DNA of 64,000 nucleotides from JACVRW01 sp963808545 (GTDB lineage Bacteria > Actinomycetota > Thermoleophilia > Solirubrobacterales > Thermoleophilaceae): contig CAWEGB010000008.1 of the NCBI GenBank assembly GCA_963808545.1, positions 744,001-808,000 on the forward strand, in the 5' to 3' direction. Positions 18,068 to 27,026 of the stretch are shown here, one piece after another. Below the pieces are notes generated by a model that was not told the DNA's origin, did no database searches, and was given only the letters and a program-made list of their open reading frames with translations. The translations under genes were made by a program, and so were the position numbers. Within the stretch, counting starts at the first letter, position 1. Each line of letters opens with the position of its first letter.

Positions 18068-20526
18068 CTCACCACGAAGTTGACCAGCCGGCCGGGTACG
18101 ACGACCGCCTTGACGATCTGCTTGCCGTTCAGGCGAGCCTCCAGCCGCTCCGAGCCCCGGGCGATCTCCTCGAGCTCCTCCTCCGAGGCGTTCGCCGGCG
18201 CCGCCAGGCGATCGATCAGCTTTCCGTTGAGCTGAATCACGAGCTGGATCTCGTCGCTGACCAGCAGCCGCGGATCGGCCGCCGGCCAAGGCTCCTCCCA
18301 CACTCGCCGGCCGGTCAGGCGCTCGTAGACCTCGGAGCCCAGATGCGGCGCGAACGGGAACACAAGCGAGCCCGCGGTGGCGATGGCGAAGCGCACGTCG
18401 GCGACCGGGGCCGAGTCGCGGCCCCGGTAGATCTCGTTGACCAGCTCCATCACTGCGGCGATCGCGGTGTTGAAGGCGAAGTTGTGCTCCATGTCCCGGG
18501 TGACCCGGTCGATCGCCCAGTGTGCCTTGCGCAGCACCGCAGACGGCTCGGCGCCTTCCAGATCGTCGTGCCCGGCCGCATCGGCGACGGGGCCCGCGTC
18601 GGGTTCCGGTGCCTGGACGGCAAGGGTCCAGAGCCTCGACAGGAACCGGTGCACCCCTCCCACCCCGGCATCGGACCAGTCGGCGTCGCGATCGGGCGGC
18701 CCGATGAAGAGGATGTAGCAGCGGGCGGTGTCGGCGCCATAGCGCTCGACGTACTCCCGGGGGGAGACGACGTTCCCCCGCGACTTCGACATCTTCGCTC
18801 CGTCGCGGGTGATCATGCCCTGGGTGAAGAGCCGGGCGAAGGGCTCCTGCACACCCAGCAGGTCCATGTCGGCCAGCGCCTTGACGAAGAAACGCGCGTA
18901 GAGCAGATGCAGGATCGCGTGCTCCACGCCCCCGATGTACTGATCGACGGGCATCCAGCGGTCGGCGATCTCGCGGTCGAAGGGGGCCTCGGCGTTGTCC
19001 GGGTCGCAGTAGCGAAGGAAATACCAGGACGAGTCGACGAACGTGTCCATGGTGTCCGTCTCCCGCCGCGCCTCGCCCCCGCACTGCGGGCAGCGGACGT
19101 TGACCCAGTCCTCGGCCGAGGCCAGGGGCGAGCGACCCTTGGGCGTGTAGTCCTCGAGCTCGGGAAGCTCGACCGGTAGCTGATCGTCGGGGACCGGCAC
19201 GAGCCCGTCGACCGGGCAGTGGACGATGGGAATGGGACAGCCCCAGTAGCGCTGGCGCGAGAGCAGCCAGTCACGCAGGCGGTAGTTGACCGTGGCGCGC
19301 CCGAGGTCGCGTTCCTCGAGCCAGCCGACGATCGCCTTCTTGCCCTCGGGTGCGCTTAGGCCGTCGAACTCACCGGAGTTGACCAGCCGCTCGTCCTCCG
19401 AGTGGGCCACGAACGCCTCGCCCTCGGCCGGTGGCGCGTCGCCCTGAACGACCTGTCTGATCTCCAGACCGAACTTCTGGGCGAATTCGTAGTCGCGCTG
19501 GTCATGGGCCGGCACCGCCATCACGGCGCCCGTGCCGTACTCCATCAGCACGTAGTCGGCCACGTACATGGGGATCTGCTCGCCGGTGACCGGGTTGAGG
19601 ACGGTGCGCCCGAGGGCGACCCCCGTCTTCTCGCGCTCCTCGTCGCCGCGCTCTTCGGGCGTCTCGCGCAGCGAGCGGTTGACGTACTCGTGCACCTCGG
19701 GCGAGTCGTTGAGCCGGAAGACGTCAGGGTGCTCCGGCGCCATCACGAAGAAGGTGGCCCCGAAGAGCGTGTCGGGGCGGGTGGTGAAGACCGGGTAGTC
19801 GATGCCGAGCTCCTCGCAGCGGAACACCACCTCGGCGCCCTCCGAGCGGCCGATCCAGTTGTCCTGCATGGCCACCACGTGCGGCGGCCAGGAGACGGTC
19901 TCGATGTCCTCGAGCAGCCGATCGGCGTACTCGGTGATGCGGAAGAACCATTGCTCGAGCTGGCGAATCTCGACGATGGTGCCGCAGCGCTCGCAGTGGC
20001 CGTCGATCACCTGCTCGTTGGCCAGGACCGTGGCGTCCTTCGGGCACCAGTTGACCGCCGCCTCCTTGCGGTAGGCCAGGCCGCGCTCGAACAGCCGCAG
20101 GAAGAGCCACTGGGTCCAGCGGTAGTAGCGCGGCTCGTGGGTGCCGAACTCCCGCGTCCAGTCGATCGAGATGCCCCAGCGCCGGAACTGCTCCTGGAAC
20201 TCGCCGATGGCCTCCTCGGTCGCCTCGCGAGGATGCCGGCCGGTCTTGATGGCGTGGTTCTCCGCGGGCAGGCCGAAGGCGTCGTAGCCCATCGGGTGAA
20301 GCACTAGGTGTCCGTGGCGGCGCTGAAAGTGCGCCACCGCATCGCCGAGCGAGTAGTTCTTCAGATGCCCGATGTGGGGCTCGCCCGAGGGATAGGGCAG
20401 CATCTCGAGCACGTAGGCCATGGGCTGGTCCTGAACCTCGTCGTTCGAGACCTCCCAGGTGTGCTCGTCGGCCCACACCTTCTGCCACTTGGGCTCTATC
20501 GCACTCGGGTCGTAGCGCTCTGCCAT
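18064..20526 (-). CDS. leuS: leucyl-tRNA synthetase
   Basis: An 820-residue class I synthetase. The HIGH motif is PYPSGEPHIGHLKNY, the KMSKS motif is GAKMSKSRGNVVSP, the CP1 editing domain has TTRPDTLFGATFF, and a zinc-like CxxC pair is seen in the insert near CPQCGGEARR. The C-terminal KQIVKAVVVPGRLVNFVVR is typical of LeuS. First gene of a leftward run that includes the overlapping membrane protein. Confidence 0.97.
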   Translation of the reverse strand: MAERYDPSAIEPKWQKVWADEHTWEVSNDEVQDQPMAYVLEMLPYPSGEPHIGHLKNYSLGDAVAHFQRRHGHLVLHPMGYDAFGLPAENHAIKTGRHPREATEEAIGEFQEQFRRWGISIDWTREFGTHEPRYYRWTQWLFLRLFERGLAYRKEAAVNWCPKDATVLANEQVIDGHCERCGTIVEIRQLEQWFFRITEYADRLLEDIETVSWPPHVVAMQDNWIGRSEGAEVVFRCEELGIDYPVFTTRPDTLFGATFFVMAPEHPDVFRLNDSPEVHEYVNRSLRETPEERGDEEREKTGVALGRTVLNPVTGEQIPMYVADYVLMEYGTGAVMAVPAHDQRDYEFAQKFGLEIRQVVQGDAPPAEGEAFVAHSEDERLVNSGEFDGLSAPEGKKAIVGWLEERDLGRATVNYRLRDWLLSRQRYWGCPIPIVHCPVDGLVPVPDDQLPVELPELEDYTPKGRSPLASAEDWVNVRCPQCGGEARRETDTMDTFVDSSWYFLRYCDPDNAEAPFDREIADRWMPVDQYIGGVEHAILHLLYARFFVKALADMDLLGVQEPFARLFTQGMITRDGAKMSKSRGNVVSPREYVERYGADTARCYILFIGPPDRDADWSDAGVGGVHRFLSRLWTLAVQAPEPDAGPVADAAGHDDLEGAEPSAVLRKAHWAIDRVTRDMEHNFAFNTAIAAVMELVNEIYRGRDSAPVADVRFAIATAGSLVFPFAPHLGSEVYERLTGRRVWEEPWPAADPRLLVSDEIQLVIQLNGKLIDRLAAPANASEEELEEIARGSERLEARLNGKQIVKAVVVPGRLVNFVVR

Positions 20527-20580
20527 CGGACCTCAGGAGACTAACGGCGGCCCGGGCCTGTCCGGGCCTACACTCGCGCG

Positions 20581-21456
20581 GTGCCCGCGGCGAGCCTCAG
20601 CACCGGAGCCGAGCTCGCCTACGAGCGCGAGGGCGCCGGCGGCGCTCCGCTGCTGCTGCTGCACGGCTGGCCGGAGACGAGGCGGATCTGGGAGCGCAAC
20701 GTGCCGGCGCTCGCCGCGGCCGGGTTCGAGGTCATCGCACCCGACCTGCGCGGCTTCGGGGACTCGGGGCTTGCGCCCGACGACCGCTACGACGCGGCCG
20801 CCCACTCGCACGACATGGCCGCGCTCCTGCGCGAAGAGCTCGACCACGAGTCCGCGGTGGTCTGCGCCGGCGACCTCGGGGGCGTCGTGGCTCAGGACCT
20901 GTCCCTGCGCTACGAGGGCCTCGTCAGCCGCCTGGTCCTGTTCAACACGATCCCGCCGGTGCTGGGACACGGCCCGAGCGGTCTCGCGCCCGAGGTGCGC
21001 ATGGCCGCCGACTACTTCGCCCGCCAGTCGCGCGACGCCGACGGTCTCGCCGCGGAACTCGACACGCCCGACAAGCGCCGCCGCTACGTCGCGCAGTTCT
21101 ACGGGTCCCGCTTCTGGGCGGCGCCGGGCTCGTTCACGCGCGAGCAGGTGGACCGCCTGACCGAGCCCTTCGCCGACGCGGATCATTTCCGTGCCTCGAT
21201 TGCCAACTACGAATACGTCGGCGGGCCGCGCACCGCGCCGGAGCCCGTGCGCCTGCTCGAGATCAACCCCACCCCCGCGCTCATCCTCTACGGGCCCGAG
21301 GACCACGTGATCCCGCGCGACTTCCCCGAGCGCATGGAGGCCGCCTTCCCCGAACGCGCCGGCCCCTTCGTGGTCCCGGGGGCGGGCCACTTCCTCCAGT
21401 GGGAGCGCGCCGAGGTGCTCAACGGCGCGCTGCGCTGGCTGTGCCTCGGTCCCTAG
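20581..21456 (+). CDS. epoxide hydrolase / haloalkane dehalogenase-like alpha/beta hydrolase
   Basis: A 291-residue alpha/beta hydrolase. LLLLHGWPETRRIWE is the HGWP oxyanion motif and the nucleophile elbow is CAGDLGGVVAQ, with Asp rather than Ser, which points to epoxide hydrolase or dehalogenase chemistry. The catalytic His is in GAGHFLQWE. Substrate unknown. The GTG start lies six bases after a TACACT hexamer with no Shine-Dalgarno, which fits a leaderless message. Divergent from leuS, convergent with the molybdate operon. Confidence 0.82.
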   Translation: MPAASLSTGAELAYEREGAGGAPLLLLHGWPETRRIWERNVPALAAAGFEVIAPDLRGFGDSGLAPDDRYDAAAHSHDMAALLREELDHESAVVCAGDLGGVVAQDLSLRYEGLVSRLVLFNTIPPVLGHGPSGLAPEVRMAADYFARQSRDADGLAAELDTPDKRRRYVAQFYGSRFWAAPGSFTREQVDRLTEPFADADHFRASIANYEYVGGPRTAPEPVRLLEINPTPALILYGPEDHVIPRDFPERMEAAFPERAGPFVVPGAGHFLQWERAEVLNGALRWLCLGP

Positions 21457-21459
21457 GCG

Positions 21460-21666
21460 CTAGTCGGTGGCCAGCATCACGTCGGAGGCCTTGATCACCG
21501 CGGTGACCTCGCTGCCGGTGTCGAGCCCGAGCTCGTCCACCGCCTCGACCGTGATCGAGGCCATCAGACGCTGGCCGGCCACCTCCACCTCCACGTTGGC
21601 GATGGCCTCACCGCGCCGGACGCCGCGCACCGTTCCCCTCAGCTGATTGCGCGCACTTATGCGCAT
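21460..21666 (-). CDS. molbindin-type single TOBE (Mop) protein
   Basis: A 68-residue stand-alone TOBE domain beginning MRISARNQLRGTVRGVRRGE and including VTAVIKASDVMLA. Such proteins form oligomers that bind molybdate in the cytoplasm. The ATG has GGAGG at ideal distance. It is the last gene of the mod operon, 20 bases after modC. Confidence 0.88.
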   Translation of the reverse strand: MRISARNQLRGTVRGVRRGEAIANVEVEVAGQRLMASITVEAVDELGLDTGSEVTAVIKASDVMLATD

Positions 21667-21686
21667 GCCGTTCCTCCGCTCCGTGT

Positions 21687-22751
21687 TCACGCCGCCACCA
21701 CGCGGGTGGCTGACGCCTTCCAGGTCGCGGTGACCGTAGCGCCCGGCTCGAGCTGCATCTGGTCCGCCGAGGCGCGGGTTATCTCGGCCGCGAGCGGCTG
21801 CGGGCCCGCCAGGCCCAGCCGCACCCGGTTGCCGACGGCCGTGATGGAGACGATCTCCGCCGTCAGGTGATTGCGGGCGGAGCCGTGGGCGTCCTGCCCC
21901 GGGGTCTCGATCGCGATCTCCCACGGAAAGACCGACACGGCCACCTGGCCGCTGCCCGGGTCGGTGCTGGCCACCGACCCGCCTCCGTCGAGGGTCACGT
22001 GGGTGAGCCCGTCCGCGCCGCCGCCGGCGATGCCGGTGAGGACCACGGCGCCGGTGAAATCGGCGACGAAGGCCGAGCGCGGCGCGGCGGCGAGCTCGGT
22101 CGGAGTTCCCTCTTGCACCACGCGGCCCGCGTCGATCACGCCCACGCGGTCGCCCAGCTGAGCCGCCTCGGCGAAGTCGTGGGTGACGAGCAGGGTGGGC
22201 GCGGCGGTCTCTCGCAGGAGCATGGCCAGCTCGCGGGCCGCCCCCGTCCGGGTGCGGGCGTCGAGAGCCGAGAGAGGCTCGTCGAGGAGGAGCACGTCCG
22301 GCTCCCGCGCCAGGGCCCGCGCCACCGCTATGCGCTGGCGCTCGCCTCCGCTGAGGTTGCGTGGTCGGGAATCGGCCTTACCGGCGAGCCCGAAGCGGTC
22401 GAGCATCGCGTGAGCGTGCGCCCGCCGCTCGCGCCGCGGCAGGCGGGTCAGCCCATAGGCCACGTTCTGCCATGCGGCGAGGTGCGGGAAGAGCGCGTAT
22501 TCCTGGAAGACGTAGCCACAGCTGCGGGTTTCGGGGGGCACGTCGATGCCGCGCTCGGTGTCGAGCCAGACCTCCGCCTCGGCCTCCACCCGCCCTCGCC
22601 GCGGCCGCACCAGTCCCGCCGCGATCCGCAGGACACTGGTCTTGCCGGCGCCCGACGGTCCGGCCAGGGCGAGACATTCACCGCGCTCCACGGCGACGGC
22701 GATGTCCAGCTCGAGCGTCCCCAGAAGGGTGGTGGCCTCGACCCTCAGCAC
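21687..22751 (-). CDS. modC: molybdate ABC transporter ATP-binding protein
   Basis: A 354-residue ATPase: Walker A GPSGAGKTS, Q-loop region, signature LSGGERQRIAVARAL, Walker B DVLLLDEPLSALD and switch His in LLVTHDFAEA. From about residue 290 a C-terminal TOBE domain (SARNHLTAEIVSITAVGN) binds oxyanion and may regulate activity. Works with ModA and ModB encoded upstream; energises molybdate (possibly tungstate) import. Confidence 0.93.
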   Translation of the reverse strand: MLRVEATTLLGTLELDIAVAVERGECLALAGPSGAGKTSVLRIAAGLVRPRRGRVEAEAEVWLDTERGIDVPPETRSCGYVFQEYALFPHLAAWQNVAYGLTRLPRRERRAHAHAMLDRFGLAGKADSRPRNLSGGERQRIAVARALAREPDVLLLDEPLSALDARTRTGAARELAMLLRETAAPTLLVTHDFAEAAQLGDRVGVIDAGRVVQEGTPTELAAAPRSAFVADFTGAVVLTGIAGGGADGLTHVTLDGGGSVASTDPGSGQVAVSVFPWEIAIETPGQDAHGSARNHLTAEIVSITAVGNRVRLGLAGPQPLAAEITRASADQMQLEPGATVTATWKASATRVVAA

Positions 22752-22758
22752 GCGGCCG

Positions 22759-23565
22759 TCAATCCACCTGCCAGCCGCCGAGCGCGTCGTTTCCCTGGAC
22801 GAGCTTCACGGACAGGAGGATGGCGCCCGACACGGCCACGAGGACCGCCGACAGGGCGAGCGCCGAGTCGAACTCGGTGGAGAAGCGGTCGTAGATGGCC
22901 AGCGGCACCGTCTGGGTGATGCCCTCGAACGAGCCGGCGAACATCAGCGTCGCGCCGAACTCGCCGAGGGCCCGCCCAAGGGCCAGCGCCGTGCCCGCCA
23001 CCAGGCCTGGGAGAGCCACGGGGATCATCACGCGCAGGAACCCGCGTGACTCGGGCGCGCCGAGGGTGCGCGACGCGTCCATGAGGGTCCGGTCCACCGA
23101 CGCGAACGCGGCCATCGCCTGGCGCACGTAGAAGGGCGAGGCCACGAAGGTGAGCGCCACCACGACTCCCGCGGTCTCCAGCGCGAGCTCGATGCCGGCC
23201 GCCTCCACCACGCCGCCGAGGATCCCGCTCGGTCCCACGGCGGCCAGCAGCGCTATGCCCGCCACCGCCGGGGGCAGCACGAGGGGCAGCTCGACCAGGG
23301 TCACCACGGCCGCCTTGCCGCGAAAGGAGCGGGTGGCGAGCAGGTAGGCCGCGGGAGTCCCGATCACCAGGATGATCGCGATCGCCGCGGCCGTGGTGCG
23401 CAGGCTGAGCCAGAGCGCGTCCAGCGCACCCGGCTCGCCCAGGCTGTCGATCAGCTCCGCGGGACTGCGGTCGACGAAGATCGCCACCACCGGGAGCGTG
23501 AGGAACGTGATCGCCAGCGCGAGGCTGATGAACAGCAGGGCAGGAAACCAGCGCGCCGCCATCAC
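22759..23565 (-). CDS. modB: molybdate ABC transporter permease
   Basis: A 268-residue membrane protein with about six helices. The EAA-type coupling loop is visible (MDASRTLGAPESRGFLRVMIPVA, quoted in part: DASRTLGAPESRGF). LPLVLPPAVAGIALL is typical of ModB/CysT permeases. Its start overlaps the end of modA by four bases, and modC follows after seven. Confidence 0.92.
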   Translation of the reverse strand: MMAARWFPALLFISLALAITFLTLPVVAIFVDRSPAELIDSLGEPGALDALWLSLRTTAAAIAIILVIGTPAAYLLATRSFRGKAAVVTLVELPLVLPPAVAGIALLAAVGPSGILGGVVEAAGIELALETAGVVVALTFVASPFYVRQAMAAFASVDRTLMDASRTLGAPESRGFLRVMIPVALPGLVAGTALALGRALGEFGATLMFAGSFEGITQTVPLAIYDRFSTEFDSALALSAVLVAVSGAILLSVKLVQGNDALGGWQVD

Positions 23566-24359
23566 TCGACCTTCCCGAAGCCGGCCTCCGCGAGCGCGGT
23601 GGCGCAGTCGCCGTCGCTCAGCCCGTCGACGAACGTCTGGGCGAGCTCGGGCTGGCGAGCGGCCTCGACCACGCCCGCGCCGTAGGTCACCTGCGGCTCG
23701 AGCTTCGGCGGAAGGTCGATCGCCGTCAGGTCACCGCCGCTGGCGTTCACGTCGGTGACGTAGACGAAGCCGGCGTCCACGGCTCCCTGGGTCAGCTTGC
23801 CCACGATGCCCTTCACGTCGGGCTCGTTGGAGCGGACGTTGTCGAGGATCGCCTTCTCCTGATCGGAGGGGAGCTTGGCCAGCGTCTCGCGCGTGTACTC
23901 CCCGATCGGCACCGAGTCCGACCCGATGGCGATCTTGGTGCCCTCCGCCGTGAGGTCGTCGACCGACCTGATGTCGGAGTCCGCCGGCACGGCGAGCACG
24001 AACTCGTTCGTCGCGAACTCGACCGGCTCCGAGAGGAGATCCTCGTCGTAGAGCTCGTCCGGCAGGCGCGTGTTGGCCGCTGCGTACACGTCGACCTTCA
24101 CCCCCTGGCGAATCTGCGCCGCGAGCTCGTCGGAGCCGGCGAAGGACAGCTTCACGTCGGCGTTCTCCGCGGAGCCGAACTCGGGAGCGCAGCGCTCGAT
24201 GGCCTCGGTCATGGACGCGGCCGCCGAGACCGTCAGGCGCGTGGGATCTTCCCCGCCGGAACCACCGCCGCCGCCGCTTCCGCCGCCGTCGTCGTCCTCA
24301 TCGCCGCAGGCTCCGAGCAGCAGGGCGCCCGCGGCGAGCACGAGCGCCATCCGCTTCAC
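23562..24359 (-). CDS. modA: molybdate-binding lipoprotein of an ABC transporter
   Basis: A 265-residue periplasmic-type binding lipoprotein. The signal peptide ends in a lipobox LLGAC near residue 18, followed by an acidic and Gly/Ser linker. LTVSAAASMTEAIE begins the mature domain, and ADVKLSFAGSDELAAQI and TEGTKIAIGSDSVPIGEYT are the ModA anion-binding blocks. Overlaps both neighbours, so tightly coupled within the operon. Confidence 0.93.
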   Translation of the reverse strand: MKRMALVLAAGALLLGACGDEDDDGGGSGGGGGSGGEDPTRLTVSAAASMTEAIERCAPEFGSAENADVKLSFAGSDELAAQIRQGVKVDVYAAANTRLPDELYDEDLLSEPVEFATNEFVLAVPADSDIRSVDDLTAEGTKIAIGSDSVPIGEYTRETLAKLPSDQEKAILDNVRSNEPDVKGIVGKLTQGAVDAGFVYVTDVNASGGDLTAIDLPPKLEPQVTYGAGVVEAARQPELAQTFVDGLSDGDCATALAEAGFGKVE

Positions 24360-24754
24360 GACCGGCTTCGCTCGATCATGACCGAGGTCGCCTTCACGGC
24401 GGCGGTGGCGGGAACCCCGGCGGCGAGGCCGAGCTCCTCCACGGCATCGCGCGTGACCGCAGCGGTGACCAGGTGCGGTCCGGCCTCGATCTCGACCAGG
24501 GCCATCACGCCGTCGACCTCCACCGAGCGCACCACCCCTGGGAAGCGGTTGCGAGCCGAGAGCGAATCGCCGGCCCGGTGGCGATCGGGATGGCCGGCGA
24601 GCCGCTCGACCTCCCGGCGCGCGACGCGCCGGCGGTTGGCGTGGTCGCGCGACGTGCGCAGCTTGCCCGCGCGCTCCCAGCGCCGGAGCGTGTCCGGGCT
24701 GACACCTATGGCGCGGGCGGCGTCACCCAGCAGAAGTCCCTCATCGTTCGGCAT
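24356..24754 (-). CDS. HTH (MerR-like) plus TOBE molybdate-responsive regulator
   Basis: A 132-residue protein with an N-terminal excisionase/MerR-type helix-turn-helix (GDAARAIGVSPDTLRRWE) and a C-terminal TOBE domain (LSARNRFPGVVRSVEVDG). This fusion commonly heads actinobacterial mod operons and is thought to sense molybdate. Its stop overlaps the modA start. I start it at the ATG 24752-24754; an ATG 12 bases further upstream is also possible, and neither has a good Shine-Dalgarno. It lacks the classical ModE arrangement, so I give no symbol. Confidence 0.85.
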   Translation of the reverse strand: MPNDEGLLLGDAARAIGVSPDTLRRWERAGKLRTSRDHANRRRVARREVERLAGHPDRHRAGDSLSARNRFPGVVRSVEVDGVMALVEIEAGPHLVTAAVTRDAVEELGLAAGVPATAAVKATSVMIERSRS

Positions 24755-24830
24755 GTGCCCAAGCATTGCATAGGCAGCGCCGAGAGTCAGTCGGCCCACG
24801 TAGCGTGCCTGCGATCATCGCTGGCCTCGC

Positions 24831-26015
24831 ATGAGCGTCGCTGAGACACGAGATGCGGTCGACGAGGGCCAGCTCGACGGCACCGAGAAGCGGGTGGCTC
24901 CGCTCGAGCTCTTCTTCGACCTCGTCTTCGTCTTCGCGCTGACCCAGGTCACGCTCCTGATGGCCGAGAACCCCACCTGGGAGGGCCTCGCCCAGGGCAT
25001 GATCGTGCTGGCCGCGCTCTGGTGGGCCTGGGCCGCCTACTCCTGGCTCACCAACGCGGTCGACACCGACCAGGACAAGGAGCGGCTGCTGATGTTCGCC
25101 GCGATGGCCGCGATGCTCGTGGCCGCGCTGGCCGCGCCTCACGCCTTCGGTGACGATGCGGTCATCTTCGGCGTCGCCTACGCAGTGGTGCGGTGGCTAC
25201 ACATCTTCATCTTCGCCGAGGCCAACGACGACGTGGACACCGCCGCCGCGGTGCGCGTGCTCTCCCGCAGCGCCCTTCCGGCACCCCTGCTCATCCTGGC
25301 TGCCGGCTTCGCCGACGGCAGCGTCCAGGCCGCGCTGTGGATCGTGGCGCTCGCGATCGACTTCTCCGGGCCCTACGTGTTCGGCGTGCGCGGCTTCAAG
25401 GTCTCGGCCGGGCACTTCGCCGAGCGCTTCGCGCTGATCCTGATCATCGCGCTGGGCGAGTCGCTGGTGGCCATCGGCGCCGGCATCGAGGGCGCGGACA
25501 TCGACAGCAGTCTGGTCCTGGCCACCCTGTTCGTGATCGCGTTGGCGGCGGCGATGTGGTGGGCGTACTTCGACGTCGTCGCCGTCATCGCCGAGCGGCG
25601 CTTCCGCCAGACGACCGGTCACGACCGGGCCCGGATGGCCCGGGATTCGTACAGCTACCTGCATCTGTTCATGGTCGCCGGGATCGTGCTGGTGGCGCTG
25701 GGCGTGAAGAAGACGGTGGGCCACGTGGACGAGCCGCTGAAGACGGTGCCCGCCGTGGCCCTGTTCGGCGGGCTGGCGCTGTACTACGCCGGTCATGTCG
25801 CCTTCCGGCTGCGCAACGTGCGCTCGCTCAACAAGCAGCGGGTGTTCGTCGTCCTCCTGTGCCTGGCTCTCATCCCCTTCGGCACCGAGGTGGACTCGAT
25901 CGTCGCGGTCGGGGTGGCCGCGGGGATCAGCGCGGCGCTGATCGCCTACGAGGCGCTGCGCTTCGCCGAGGCGCGCCGCCGCGTCCGGGAGGCGCCGGCC
26001 CACCCGGGTAGATAG
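24831..26015 (+). CDS. LtrA-family membrane protein
   Basis: A 394-residue polytopic protein with about ten helices. The family signature is VAPLELFFDLVFVFALTQV near residue 27, and ERFALILIIALGESL lies in the middle. LtrA (low temperature requirement) proteins are widespread in actinobacteria and their biochemical role is not established. Divergent from the molybdate operon; the shared gap is 76 bases. Confidence 0.88.
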   Translation: MSVAETRDAVDEGQLDGTEKRVAPLELFFDLVFVFALTQVTLLMAENPTWEGLAQGMIVLAALWWAWAAYSWLTNAVDTDQDKERLLMFAAMAAMLVAALAAPHAFGDDAVIFGVAYAVVRWLHIFIFAEANDDVDTAAAVRVLSRSALPAPLLILAAGFADGSVQAALWIVALAIDFSGPYVFGVRGFKVSAGHFAERFALILIIALGESLVAIGAGIEGADIDSSLVLATLFVIALAAAMWWAYFDVVAVIAERRFRQTTGHDRARMARDSYSYLHLFMVAGIVLVALGVKKTVGHVDEPLKTVPAVALFGGLALYYAGHVAFRLRNVRSLNKQRVFVVLLCLALIPFGTEVDSIVAVGVAAGISAALIAYEALRFAEARRRVREAPAHPGR

Positions 26016-26036
26016 GCCGGATAGCCCACACGACGC

Positions 26037-26079
26037 TTTCACCGCCTTTTCACCTGCATAGCCGGGAAGTTCCTAACGT
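26037..26079 (+). promoter_or_regulatory. Pho-box-like tandem repeat with a -10 element
   Basis: Two adjacent 11-mers, TTTCACCGCCT (26037-26047) and TTTCACCTGCA (26048-26058), match the 11-base periodic GTTCACC-type direct repeats bound by PhoP in streptomycetes. A TAACGT hexamer follows at 26074-26079. The next gene is PhoU-like, which fits phosphate control. The site was found by eye; binding is inferred. Confidence 0.45.
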
Positions 26080-26087
26080 CAGGAGCC

Positions 26088-26156
26088 ATGAGCGGGCTAT
26101 TCGCGACAAGAGGCCGGACCGTTTCCAGCTCCGCTGGCCGGGAACGGGACGGCTGA
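26088..26156 (+). other. possible 22-codon leader ORF
   Basis: An ATG nine bases after the TAACGT hexamer, preceded by AGGAG at good spacing, opens a frame of 22 codons (MSGLFATRGRT...) that ends with TGA 13 bases before the DUF47 start and in a different frame. It could be a leader peptide, or the true start of the DUF47 gene if a base is missing. Low confidence as a coding gene. Confidence 0.25.
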
Positions 26157-26169
26157 GCGGCTGGCATCG

Positions 26170-26793
26170 ATGGTGGGACGCGCCCCCGACTACGGCGAGC
26201 TCTTCGATCTGCTCGGCAGAGCTGGACGCAACGTGGAGATTTCCACGGCCCTGTTGGGCGAGCTGATGCGCTCGTGGCCGGACGGCGGCACGAAACGGCT
26301 CGAGCTCGTGGACGTCGAGCACGCCAACGACAGCGTCACCCACGACATCATCCACCACCTGCACGCCCGCGCCGCCGTGCCGTTCGATCGCAGCGATGTG
26401 CTCGCGCTCGCCTCCGGACTGGACGACATCGTCGACTACTCGGAGGAGGTCGGCGACCTCCTAGGGCTGTACCAGGTCGAGGCATCCATGGATCAGGCCA
26501 TCGAGCTCACCGACACCCTCGCCTTGGCCGGGTTCGAGGTGGCGCAGGCCCTGGGCGCCCTCGACGGAGACGACGACCTCGGCGCCGCGCAGCGCCATCT
26601 CGCCGAGATCGATCGCCTCGAGGACGAGGGCGATCGCATCCTGCGCGCCGGCCTCACCTCGCTCTTCCAGGGCGGCGTGGATCCCATGGTGGTGATCCGC
26701 TGGAAGGACGTCTTCGAGCGGGTCGAGGATGCGATCGACGCCTGCGACAGCGTGGCCCACACGCTGCGGGGCATGGCGGTCAAGCGGAGCTGA
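26170..26793 (+). CDS. DUF47 family PhoU-like protein
   Basis: A 207-residue all-helical protein of the PhoU-like DUF47 family, which usually accompanies low-affinity phosphate (Pit) transporters and binds metals through Glu/Asp-rich helices. Visible: FDLLGRAGRNVEISTALL near the start, VEHANDSVTHDIIHHLH, and RWKDVFERVEDAIDACDS near the end. No transporter gene is next to it here. It lies behind a Pho-box-like repeat. The start codon (ATG at 26170) has only a weak Shine-Dalgarno. Confidence 0.82.
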   Translation: MVGRAPDYGELFDLLGRAGRNVEISTALLGELMRSWPDGGTKRLELVDVEHANDSVTHDIIHHLHARAAVPFDRSDVLALASGLDDIVDYSEEVGDLLGLYQVEASMDQAIELTDTLALAGFEVAQALGALDGDDDLGAAQRHLAEIDRLEDEGDRILRAGLTSLFQGGVDPMVVIRWKDVFERVEDAIDACDSVAHTLRGMAVKRS

Positions 26794-26950
26794 CCAGCTC
26801 GAGCGCCGGCTCGGCCGGCCGCGCCGCGACCAGCCGGGCGTAGGGCCGTCCGCGACGACGGACCTCGATGTCCGTGCCGGCGGCGGCCTGTTCGAGGTAG
26901 TAGCCGAAGCGGTTGCGGAATTCGTGGCAACCGACTTGGACGGCGGGAGA

Positions 26951-27026
<76 letters not shown>

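Noticed and set aside
24755..24830. Molybdenum-cofactor riboswitch before the molybdate operon
   Set aside because: The gap is only 76 bases, too short for the structure; regulation by the HTH-TOBE protein is more likely.
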